A stretch of 23,067 bases of DNA from positions 1 through 23,067 of the forward strand of contig CAJXMQ010000008.1 in NCBI GenBank assembly GCA_913056225.1. The letters are read 5' to 3'. Both the position numbers and the translations under genes were made by a program. The notes below the pieces were generated by a model, which was given only the letters and a program-made list of their open reading frames with translations, was not told where the DNA came from and ran no database searches. The stretch is from an uncultured Micrococcales bacterium (GTDB lineage: Bacteria > Actinomycetota > Actinomycetes > Actinomycetales > Microbacteriaceae). Shown one piece after another: positions 1 through 6,813 of the stretch. Numbering within the stretch: position 1 is the stretch's first letter; every line of letters starts with the position of its first letter.

Positions 1-82
1 TTTACCGACTGAGAGCCCTGTTCCCCCAATCGGGCTCTCATGGCGGCAGGTTTCCCCCCATTCCTGCCGCCTCTTTTATTTT
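1..82 (+). ncRNA. 6C small RNA (actinobacterial C-rich double hairpin)
   Basis: Two adjacent stem-loops are visible. The first pairs 10-18 with 32-40 (9 bp) and its loop carries five C at 23-27. The second pairs 42-50 with 63-71 (9 bp) and its loop carries six C at 54-59. A T-rich run follows at 72-82. Two hairpins with C-rich loops and a rho-independent end are the definition of the actinobacterial 6C RNA (B11 in Mycobacterium tuberculosis), which acts in trans by pairing its C-rich loops with G-rich mRNA regions. In M. tuberculosis the 6C RNA also lies just before the ssd/tad genes, so the genomic context agrees. The 5' end and promoter probably lie before the window. The call rests on structure and synteny, not on a covariance-model score. 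Confidence 0.82.
42..82 (+). terminator. Rho-independent terminator, second hairpin of the 6C RNA
   Basis: A perfect 9-bp GC-rich stem (42-50 with 63-71) and a 12-base loop are followed directly by TCTTTTATTTT at 72-82. This should end the 6C transcript and separate it from the Tad locus. The T tract is on the + strand only, which fixes the direction. Confidence 0.8.
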
Positions 83-84
83 CC

Positions 85-120
85 ACAGATTTTGATTTTC
101 ACCGTCGATATCAAATCTGT
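85..120. promoter_or_regulatory. Imperfect inverted repeat between the 6C terminator and tadA
   Basis: ACAGATTTTGAT at 85-96 is complementary to ATCAAATCTGT at 110-120 with one extra T in the left arm, giving an 11-bp arm pair around a 13-base centre. It fills most of the space between the 6C terminator and the start of tadA, where the Tad promoter should be. It could be a regulator operator or a 5' leader hairpin. I see no convincing -35/-10 pair here. The function is inferred only from position. Confidence 0.4.
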
Positions 121-137
121 TTGGACAGGCTGGGTTG

Positions 138-959
138 ATGAAGATCAACAACGCCCTTTCCCAGCTTTTAGAAATCAAGGGTGTCACTGATGTTTTGCTG
201 CAGGGTGCGGATCACACTTTCATATTTGATGGGGAGTGGAAGCGAGTTGCAAACCCCTTTCGAGACGAGTCAAAGCTTCGCCAACAGATAATTGATTTGG
301 TGCTGGCGAGTGGTAAACGCTGGGACATAGCAAGACCGCACGCTGATTTCAGTGTTGAAAACTTTAGGTTTCACGCATTGATGGGTGGGGTGGTTTCGAA
401 GTCTGACCAGCTTTCAATTCGCGTTCATAAACCTGATTTAGATTTTCAACTAGCTCCAAAGCTTGAACTAATCGCCAAATCCAATGAAAGTTTTCTAATC
501 AGTGGTCCAACTGGTTCGGGCAAGACCACTTTGCTTGCAAAGATGCTAAGGGCTAGTCCAGGCAGGACGGTATTGGTTGAGCAAACCGAAGAGATTGAGA
601 TGTCTCCGCCTTCGGTGAGCATTAGATCTAGAGAGTCAAACATCGAGCTCGCCGGTGAACTCACGATGTCGGAGTTATTGAATCAAGCTCTTCGAATGCG
701 ACCGGATCGGGTGGTTATTGGAGAGATTCGGGGAAAAGAAGCTCTTGCTCTGTTGCTGGCAATAAACAACGGTCACAAGGGAGCGGCTGCCACCATTCAC
801 GCCCAATCGGCCAAAGCAGTTCCCAATAGACTGCGCACCTTGGCATTGATGGCTGGTGTTCCTGCCGAGCTGATGCTTGATTTAGCAAGTTCTATTGATT
901 GGTTGATTCATGTTGAAAACACTGAATTGCAAGGAATATATCGTTGGCAGGATCTATGA
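138..959 (+). CDS. tadA: TadA/CpaF-type secretion ATPase of a Tad (Flp pilus) locus
   Basis: Hexameric ATPase that powers assembly of Tad/Flp-type pilus-like fibres at the inner face of the membrane. With the ATG at 138, the Walker A motif GPTGSGKT is at residues 123-130, the acidic stretch LVEQTEEIE follows, Walker B RVVIGEIRG is at 191-199 and the His-box TIHAQS is at 219-224. All are standard for the CpaF/TadA branch of type II/IV secretion ATPases. At 273 residues it is shorter than most CpaF proteins because the N-terminal part is reduced, but the ATPase core looks intact. A TTG at 135 directly precedes the ATG and could be used instead. Its stop overlaps the next start as ATGA, so the two are probably translationally coupled. 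In related actinobacteria an Ssd/CpaE-like gene usually precedes this ATPase; here the 6C RNA is immediately upstream. Confidence 0.92.
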   Translation: MKINNALSQLLEIKGVTDVLLQGADHTFIFDGEWKRVANPFRDESKLRQQIIDLVLASGKRWDIARPHADFSVENFRFHALMGGVVSKSDQLSIRVHKPDLDFQLAPKLELIAKSNESFLISGPTGSGKTTLLAKMLRASPGRTVLVEQTEEIEMSPPSVSIRSRESNIELAGELTMSELLNQALRMRPDRVVIGEIRGKEALALLLAINNGHKGAAATIHAQSAKAVPNRLRTLALMAGVPAELMLDLASSIDWLIHVENTELQGIYRWQDL

Positions 960-1687
960 GCCTGACCTCGTTGATTTCTGGCATCAGGGCGGGATTGACC
1001 CCGGCTGAAGTGATTGCAATTGAAAAGCCAAACATTGAAAAACTAAGTCCTCAGGACCAGGAGGATTTCTGGGAGCTTTGGAGCACAGCCGTGACCACCG
1101 GAGCACCAATTGCAGAAGCAATTGAAATGATTCAGATTTCCATTGAACACCGCAGAAAGTTTTTTTCGGAACTGGAGATCATCTCCTCGGCCCCCGCTGC
1201 AACCAGAGAGCTATTGGCATGGTTACCCTTGATTGGTCTGGCAGTCTCACAGGTAATAGGCCTGGATCCTTTTTCAGCACTGGATTCAACCTTTGGGGTG
1301 ATTGTCTTTGTATTTGCTTTTGGTTTATTCGCAACCGGGATGGTTTTATCTAAAAAGATTCACGACAAACTCTCCGCCGTTGCACCGAGGATTGACCTGG
1401 CCCCCTTGAAAGCAGCTATCAAACTCAAGGCAGGTATGCCAATTTCCAAGGTGCATTTGAAGAACAAAGTTTTGAAAAAAGCAATCCATGCAGGAGCCCC
1501 TGTTTCTCAAGTCCTGGTGGAGCAGTATTTATTGAACCAACAGCTTGAGTTTGAGAAAAAGAGAAAGCTGTTAGCCAAAGACTCCATCAAGATGTTGATT
1601 CCTTTGGGTCTTACCTCTCTACCGGCATTTATTTTGCTCAGTGTTTTCCCGCTACTGATATCAAGTTTTCGACTGGTCAACCTATGA
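956..1687 (+). CDS. tadB: TadB/TadC-like membrane platform protein, apparent fusion of both
   Basis: Inner-membrane platform protein that the TadA ATPase acts on during pilus assembly (type II secretion system F superfamily). Starting at ATG 956, the protein has 243 residues. The first half has a cytoplasmic helical region and two membrane segments at about 85-105 and 113-133, as in the end of actinobacterial TadB. The second half repeats the pattern and ends in a PLGLTSLPAFILLSVFPLL membrane segment (about 216-236) like the end of TadC. A short duplicated motif is visible: TTGAPIAEAIEMIQ at 47-60 and HAGAPVSQVLVEQY at 178-191. Most loci encode TadB and TadC separately, so this single short gene looks like a reduced fusion. 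A TTG at 944 is an alternative start, but the ATGA overlap favours 956. Confidence 0.8.
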   Translation: MSLTSLISGIRAGLTPAEVIAIEKPNIEKLSPQDQEDFWELWSTAVTTGAPIAEAIEMIQISIEHRRKFFSELEIISSAPAATRELLAWLPLIGLAVSQVIGLDPFSALDSTFGVIVFVFAFGLFATGMVLSKKIHDKLSAVAPRIDLAPLKAAIKLKAGMPISKVHLKNKVLKKAIHAGAPVSQVLVEQYLLNQQLEFEKKRKLLAKDSIKMLIPLGLTSLPAFILLSVFPLLISSFRLVNL

Positions 1688-1697
1688 AAGGAAAAAC

Positions 1698-1871
1698 ATG
1701 AAGCTAATGAAAAGCGAAAGTGGGGCAGCAACGGCTGAGTATGCAATTGCGATGATGGCGGCGGTTGCATTCGCCGGGCTGCTGGTGGTGATTATGAGAA
1801 GCGACGAGGTTAGAACAATTTTGTTTGATCTCATCAACCAAGCGCTAACCATTGAGACAACTGAATCGTGA
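1698..1871 (+). CDS. Flp-like pilin, DUF4244 family (57 aa)
   Basis: A 57-residue protein, MKLMKSESGAATAEYAIAMM followed by a hydrophobic helix to about residue 33 and a short polar tail. It carries the type IVb prepilin signature: Gly9, then four residues, then Glu14-Tyr15, so a prepilin peptidase would cut after Gly9. This matches the small DUF4244 proteins encoded between the TadB/C and TadE genes in actinobacteria (M. tuberculosis Rv3656c position). It is probably the main fibre subunit. It begins 10 bases after the upstream stop, with GGAAAAA before the ATG, and its end overlaps the TadE gene by 20 bases. It is easy to miss because of its size. Confidence 0.88.
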   Translation: MKLMKSESGAATAEYAIAMMAAVAFAGLLVVIMRSDEVRTILFDLINQALTIETTES

Positions 1872-2178
1872 GTCTGGTTTGGTGACCGCTGAATTTGCTC
1901 TCACCATCCCAAGCTTTGTAATCCTGTTGCTTGCACTGCTTGGCTCTTTTCAACTTGGCATGGAGCGAATCAATAATCAGCAGCTTGCACAGTCAGAGGC
2001 AATCAAGGTTTCACTTGGCGGAGAAACTGATCATCAACAAACCAGAGTGGATCAGATGGTTTGTGTGAGCGTGAGCGGAACCCTGGAGGTGTTAGATGCA
2101 AAAGCCTGTGCGCCAGATTACAGATTCACAAGGCTTGGCTACAGCGATGATGCTGGGGCTAATGTTTTTGGCAACTAG
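1852..2178 (+). CDS. TadE-family pseudopilin
   Basis: TadE-like minor pilin, expected in the membrane and then in the Tad fibre or at its base. The 108-residue product from TTG 1852 has a short basic leader, then Gly9 and LVTAEFALTIP with Glu14 at +5 after the Gly. This is the prepilin peptidase motif also seen in the preceding Flp-like gene. A hydrophobic helix spans about 17-36. Cys71 and Cys86 in the exported part could form a disulfide. The gene starts inside the end of the Flp-like gene in another frame, and its own last 83 bases are shared with the next gene. The TTG start is chosen because it gives a basic leader of normal length; a later start would remove the cleavage motif. Confidence 0.83.
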   Translation: MRQLNRESGLVTAEFALTIPSFVILLLALLGSFQLGMERINNQQLAQSEAIKVSLGGETDHQQTRVDQMVCVSVSGTLEVLDAKACAPDYRFTRLGYSDDAGANVFGN

Positions 2179-2440
2179 CCTGATTTTTGTCTCGGTAACC
2201 GCATCTAATCTTTTGTTCTTATCCCAGAAACTTAGCTTCGCGGCTTCTCAGGGAGCGGTGTTGGCGGCCGATAGTTTTCGAGGAGTGAGCCATGGCTTTC
2301 CCTGTGAAGCGACGGCGAGTTTGGCGAGCCAACTTGACTTGAATCTAGTTTCATGTCGTATTGTCAAGGGCGTTAGTGAAGTTGAAATGACCAAAAATCA
2401 TGGATTATTTCTTCTGAGCTACAAAGCATTTGCGAAATAG
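2096..2440 (+). CDS. Second TadE-like protein (helicase/secretion-neighbourhood type)
   Basis: A 114-residue protein with a short N-terminal segment, the motif SQGLATAMMLGLMFL leading into a membrane helix (about 18-40), and an exported domain with Cys70 and Cys87. It corresponds in order and layout to the Rv3654c-type protein that follows TadE in actinobacterial Tad loci. Unlike the TadE and Flp-like proteins it has Met, not Glu, five residues after the presumed Gly13, so processing by prepilin peptidase is uncertain. The ATG at 2096 makes it overlap tadE by 83 bases in a different frame. An alternative ATG at 2147 would shorten the overlap but remove the conserved GLATA stretch. The stop sits only 8 bases before topA. 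The role in pilus assembly is inferred from context. Confidence 0.75.
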   Translation: MQKPVRQITDSQGLATAMMLGLMFLATSLIFVSVTASNLLFLSQKLSFAASQGAVLAADSFRGVSHGFPCEATASLASQLDLNLVSCRIVKGVSEVEMTKNHGLFLLSYKAFAK

Positions 2441-2448
2441 GAGAGCGT

Positions 2449-5040
2449 TTGACCAAGAAGCTAGTTGTCGTGGAGTCACCAGCTAAAGCCAAGACCATTA
2501 AGAAATATCTGGGCAGTGATTTTGAGGTTTTAGCGAGCGTTGGGCATATCCGTGACCTAGCTGATCCCAAGGATGTTCCAGCGGATAAGAAAAAAGGCTC
2601 AATGGGAAAATTTGCCATTGACATCGAAAATGACTTTGCACCTTTTTATAAAATCTCCCCGGGCAAGACCAAGACCGTTTCTGAACTGAAGTCGGCCCTG
2701 AAAGATGCCGATGAATTGTATTTGGCGACTGATGAGGATCGAGAGGGTGAGGCAATCGCGTGGCACCTACTGGATGTTTTGAAGCCAAAAGTCCCAGTGA
2801 AGCGAATGGTTTTCAACGAAATCACCAAAGAGGCAATTGAGCAGGCCTATCAGCACACCAGGGACATCGATGACAACTTGGTGCAGGCACAGGAAACTAG
2901 GAGAGTCGTTGACCGTCTGTTTGGTTACGAGCTTTCACCAATTTTGTGGCGAAAGATTAATCGTGGTCTGAGTGCTGGTCGTGTTCAGTCGCCAGCGATG
3001 AGGATGATTGTTCAGCGTGAGCGGGAGCGAATGGCACACGTTAGTGCCGATTACTCCTCGGTTACTGCAACCGTGAGCCATAGCGAGGCAGATTTTGAAG
3101 CAAAACTGTTTGCAATTGATGGCAAAAAATTAGCTACCGGTAAAAGCTTTGATGCTGATGGAGCACTCAATGGCGATTACATGGTTTTGAAAAACCAAGA
3201 AGCCGCTGAGCTCAGTGAAAAATTACAGGGAGAGAAGCTAAAGGTAATAAGTGTTGAGGCAAAGCCCAGCAGCAGAAAACCCTCGGCTCCTTTTACTACC
3301 TCTACTTTGCAGCAGGATGCATCCAGGAAACTGGGTTTGAGCGCGAAGCAAACCATGGATTTAGCTCAACAGCTTTATCAAGAGGGACACATTACTTATA
3401 TGCGAACCGACTCAGCCAATCTTTCTGCTCAGGCCATCCAGGCTTCAAGAAAAGAAGTGGAGTCTCGTTTTGGTAAGGAATACCTGCCAGAGAAGCCAAG
3501 GCAGTACGGGTCTTCCAATAAAAACGCACAAGAGGCGCACGAAGCGATTAGGCCAAGTGGTGACAATTTCACCTCCCCTGACAGCATTCCTAAATCACTA
3601 TCTGCAAAGGCGATTGCTCTTTACGAGCTGATTTATAAACGCACCATCGCATCTCAGATGATGGAGGCAAAGCTTTCAACAACCTCAGTCAAGCTCAGCT
3701 TGGAAAAAGAGCAGGACTACACCTTTACAGCTAGTGGGACGGTGATCCTGTTCAAGGGATTCATGGCCGCCTACGAGGTCAGTGAAGACAAAGAGCAGAA
3801 CAGTCAGCCGAAGTTGCCAGCAGTAAGCGAGGGCGAGAGCCACCCAATTTCATCGCTGGAAGCAAAGGATCACTCCACTCAACCACCAGCAAGATTCACT
3901 GAGGCTTCACTTGTGAAAGCTTTGGAGGAGGCAGGCATTGGTCGCCCCAGCACCTATGCGGCAATTATCTCCACGATTATCAATAAAGGCTATGTCTCAA
4001 AGCAGGGAAGTGCGCTGGTTCCAGAGTGGATTGCTTTTACGGTGACAAGATTTTTGGAGCAGAACTTTGGTGACATGGTCGAGTATGACTTCACAGCCGG
4101 CATGGAGGCAGACCTGGACCGGATCGCCACCGGAGATCTCAACAGAAGCACTTGGTTGAATGAGTTTTATTTTGGCGGTGAAGACAGAGGTCTTACCAAA
4201 ATCATCGAGGGTGTCGGCGACAGCGATCCAAGGGAAATCAACAGTTTTGAAATATCGCCAGGGGTGACGCTTAGAACTGGCAAGTATGGACCTTATATTG
4301 AACTTGCTGGAAAGCCTGAAGATGAGGGCTTTGATGAAAACGGCAGAAGAATCGTCAATATCCCCGAGGGAATGGCTCCGGATGAACTCACCCCCCAACG
4401 AGCTCAGGAACTAATTGATGCACCAATTGCTGGAGATCGAGTGCTGGGTGATGATCCAAAGACCGGAAACCCAATAGTTGTCAAAGATGGGCGCTATGGG
4501 CCATACGTTCAGATTCAGGATGAATCAAACCCAAAGCCCACTACCGCATCTTTATTCAAATCAATGTCCCCAGCCGATGTCACATACGAGCAGGCGCTAG
4601 AGCTGCTGTCATTGCCAAGAGAGGTCGGCGAAGACAAAGAGGGCAAGATGATTACTGCCCAAAACGGTCGCTATGGACCCTATTTGAAAAAGGGAAATGA
4701 TTCTCGAAGCATTGACAGCGAGGAAAAGTTATTGACCATCACCGTTGAGGAGGCAGAGGAAATCTTCGCTCAACCTAAATACGGTGGCCGTAGAACAGCA
4801 TCAACTCCTTTGCGTGAATTCGGCGAAGACCCAGCAAGCAAGCTACCCGTGGTTGCCAAGACCGGGCAGTTCGGTGACTATGTTTCCGATGGTGTTGTCA
4901 ATGCCACAATCCCTGGCGATGAGGCCTTGGATGAACTAACCAATGACCGAGCCTTCGAGTTATTGGCCATAAGGCGTGAGAAACTAGGGGTTGAGCCTGG
5001 GCAGAAGCCAAAAACCGCGGCTAAACGAAGAAGAAAGTAG
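2449..5040 (+). CDS. topA: DNA topoisomerase I (type IA)
   Basis: Relaxes negative supercoils by cutting and rejoining one DNA strand. In this 863-residue protein the Toprim domain begins KLVVVESPAKAKTIKKYLG (catalytic Glu9) and contains the acidic motif DEDREGEA at 95-102. The active-site tyrosine is Tyr317 in HITYMRTDSANLS. The C-terminal part has no zinc-finger cysteines and instead carries four related repeats with the cores KYGPY, RYGPY, RYGPY and QFGDY at about 612, 682, 741 and 807. It ends in a basic tail KTAAKRRRK, typical of actinobacterial enzymes. The start is TTG with TAGGAGAG just upstream; the homologous MTKKLVVVES start supports it. It lies 8 bases after the TadE-like gene and 5 before tmk. 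A weak internal promoter, TTGACT at 2334 and TATTGT at 2359 with a 19-base spacer, might give independent expression. Confidence 0.97.
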   Translation: MTKKLVVVESPAKAKTIKKYLGSDFEVLASVGHIRDLADPKDVPADKKKGSMGKFAIDIENDFAPFYKISPGKTKTVSELKSALKDADELYLATDEDREGEAIAWHLLDVLKPKVPVKRMVFNEITKEAIEQAYQHTRDIDDNLVQAQETRRVVDRLFGYELSPILWRKINRGLSAGRVQSPAMRMIVQRERERMAHVSADYSSVTATVSHSEADFEAKLFAIDGKKLATGKSFDADGALNGDYMVLKNQEAAELSEKLQGEKLKVISVEAKPSSRKPSAPFTTSTLQQDASRKLGLSAKQTMDLAQQLYQEGHITYMRTDSANLSAQAIQASRKEVESRFGKEYLPEKPRQYGSSNKNAQEAHEAIRPSGDNFTSPDSIPKSLSAKAIALYELIYKRTIASQMMEAKLSTTSVKLSLEKEQDYTFTASGTVILFKGFMAAYEVSEDKEQNSQPKLPAVSEGESHPISSLEAKDHSTQPPARFTEASLVKALEEAGIGRPSTYAAIISTIINKGYVSKQGSALVPEWIAFTVTRFLEQNFGDMVEYDFTAGMEADLDRIATGDLNRSTWLNEFYFGGEDRGLTKIIEGVGDSDPREINSFEISPGVTLRTGKYGPYIELAGKPEDEGFDENGRRIVNIPEGMAPDELTPQRAQELIDAPIAGDRVLGDDPKTGNPIVVKDGRYGPYVQIQDESNPKPTTASLFKSMSPADVTYEQALELLSLPREVGEDKEGKMITAQNGRYGPYLKKGNDSRSIDSEEKLLTITVEEAEEIFAQPKYGGRRTASTPLREFGEDPASKLPVVAKTGQFGDYVSDGVVNATIPGDEALDELTNDRAFELLAIRREKLGVEPGQKPKTAAKRRRK

Positions 5041-5045
5041 CTCTA

Positions 5046-5657
5046 ATGTTCATCACCTTCGAAGGAATCGATGGTGTTGGTAAATCCACACAAATTGATG
5101 CCGTTGAGCGTTGGTTGGATAAAAAGGGCAAAAAATTCATTCGTTCCTTTGAACCGGGTGGCACTGAACTTGGGCAGGAAATCAGGCATTTGCTTCTTCA
5201 CCGCAAGGGTGATGTTGCCCCTCGAAGTGAGGCGCTTTTATATGCAGCTGATCGAGCCCACCACGTTGCAACAAAAATAAAGCCAGCCCTGGATAAAGGC
5301 CTGGTGGTTTTGGGGGACCGGTATTTTGATTCCTCTGTTGCCTACCAGGGCGCAGCCAGAGAGCTTGACCTGCACGAAGTTCGAGACATTTCTTTATGGG
5401 CGGTGGACAATTTATTGCCAGATCTAACCGTTTTGTTGGACTTGGATGCCGAGCAGGCCATGCAGCGAAGAAATCAAACCGGCGAGGGACCTGACAGGCT
5501 AGAGAAAGAAAAAGTCGATTTCTTTGAAAGAGCCAGGGAGGCTTATCTGACCCTGGCCAAAAATGAGCCCGCAAGATTTTTGGTTTTGGATGCCTCAGAG
5601 AGCATTGCACAGATCTCCGAGAAGTTGATTTCTGAGCTTGAAAAAAGGTTTGATTAG
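5046..5657 (+). CDS. tmk: Thymidylate kinase
   Basis: Phosphorylates dTMP to dTDP using ATP in the cytoplasm, an essential step in dTTP supply. The 203-residue product has the P-loop FEGIDGVGKST at residues 5-15, the DRYFDSS motif with Asp91-Arg92-Tyr93, and a LID-like region RRNQTGEGPDRLE at 141-153. Its length is normal for bacterial Tmk. The gene begins 5 bases after topA and ends 4 bases before holB, an order conserved in actinobacteria that groups DNA topology, dTTP synthesis and clamp loading. There is little sign of a strong Shine-Dalgarno site, so translation may depend on coupling to topA. Confidence 0.97.
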   Translation: MFITFEGIDGVGKSTQIDAVERWLDKKGKKFIRSFEPGGTELGQEIRHLLLHRKGDVAPRSEALLYAADRAHHVATKIKPALDKGLVVLGDRYFDSSVAYQGAARELDLHEVRDISLWAVDNLLPDLTVLLDLDAEQAMQRRNQTGEGPDRLEKEKVDFFERAREAYLTLAKNEPARFLVLDASESIAQISEKLISELEKRFD

Positions 5658-5661
5658 ATAA

Positions 5662-6813
5662 ATGACTCAAGCGTTTGTTGACCTGACGGGGCAGCCCGAA
5701 GCGTTGCAACAGTTGAACACTGCCCTGTTGGACAAAGTTAGCGGAGTTCATCACGCTTGGCTGTTTGTTGGCCCTCCCGGATCTGGCAGGTCAAACATGG
5801 CACACGCCTTTGCCCAGTCTTTGATTTGTAAGCAAAACGGTTGCGGTGTTTGCAAGGATTGCCAGCTGGCGATTGCGGGACACCATCCGAACATAAGTGT
5901 TTTGACCACTGACAAAGTCGTCATCACAATCGAACAGGTCCGATCAATGGTCGCCTCCAGTGCTCTGGGCTCATCCTCGGGTGGTTATCGAGTGATGCTG
6001 ATTGAGGATGCTGATCGCATGGCAGAGCGAAGCTCAAATGTTTTACTAAAGGCACTCGAGGAGCCTCCAGAGAACACAATCTGGTTGTTGTGTGCACCAA
6101 GTGAAATGGACATGCTTCCGACGATTCGTTCACGAGTTCGAAAGGTGAACCTAACGGTGCCAAGTGCGGTTGAGGTGGCAAGACTGTTGACCGAAAAAGA
6201 GGGAATCGACCCTGAGCTGGCAATCAATGTTGCTCGCGAAGCCCAGTCACACATAGGCATGGCAAGAAGACTCGCAACTAGTTATGAGGCAAGGTCGCGG
6301 AGATCTGAATCCATTCAAATTGGACTGAACATAAGTGATTTGGGGAAGGCCATGTTTGCCGCCGAGAAATGGTTGGCGCTAGCCAAGCAAGATGGCGAAG
6401 CTTTGGCTCAAGAAGAGTCTGAAAATCAACAGCGGGCCTTGCTGTCATCCGTTGGGCTGGGACCGGAGGATAAGGTTCCCGCTCAACTGAAGTCAGAGTT
6501 GAAGGCTCTTGCCGATGATCAAAAAAGACGCACAACCAGAGCTATTCGTGACGGCCTTGATCGAATTTTGCTGGATCTAGCAAGTGCTTACCGAGACATA
6601 GCAACCATTCAGTTGCAATCAGGGCTTCAATTGGTGAACGAAAGCATTCGAGATCAGTTAGAGATGCGAGCAAGGGCCAGCAGAGTGGAGAGCACTCTGG
6701 AAATTTTGGATGAAATTAAGCTTGCTAGGAAACGCATCGAAAGAAATGTCAGAGACTTGCTGGCAATGGAGGCGCTCGCCACCAAGATGATTTTCAGGGG
6801 TTGGGGCAATTGA
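5662..6813 (+). CDS. holB: DNA polymerase III delta' subunit (clamp loader)
   Basis: Subunit of the clamp loader that opens the sliding clamp and places it on primed DNA. The 383-residue product shows a degenerate P-loop GPPGSGRS (37-44) with Arg where a working ATPase has Lys, as expected for delta'. A zinc module follows with Cys56, Cys61, Cys64 and Cys67. The region ALEEPPENTIWLLCA and the sensor/arginine-finger segment PTIRSRVR are also clear. The usual Ser-Arg-Cys triad reads Ser-Arg-Val here; the arginine is kept. The long helical C-terminal domain would pack in the pentamer collar. The start ATG is 4 bases after tmk, and the stop overlaps the TTG of the following hydrolase. Confidence 0.94.
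   Translation: MTQAFVDLTGQPEALQQLNTALLDKVSGVHHAWLFVGPPGSGRSNMAHAFAQSLICKQNGCGVCKDCQLAIAGHHPNISVLTTDKVVITIEQVRSMVASSALGSSSGGYRVMLIEDADRMAERSSNVLLKALEEPPENTIWLLCAPSEMDMLPTIRSRVRKVNLTVPSAVEVARLLTEKEGIDPELAINVAREAQSHIGMARRLATSYEARSRRSESIQIGLNISDLGKAMFAAEKWLALAKQDGEALAQEESENQQRALLSSVGLGPEDKVPAQLKSELKALADDQKRRTTRAIRDGLDRILLDLASAYRDIATIQLQSGLQLVNESIRDQLEMRARASRVESTLEILDEIKLARKRIERNVRDLLAMEALATKMIFRGWGN

Noticed and set aside
5182..5754. A 190-codon open frame on the - strand across tmk and the start of holB
   Set aside because: Tmk and delta' are clearly real on the + strand with intact motifs. The reverse product has no recognisable domain and an irregular composition.
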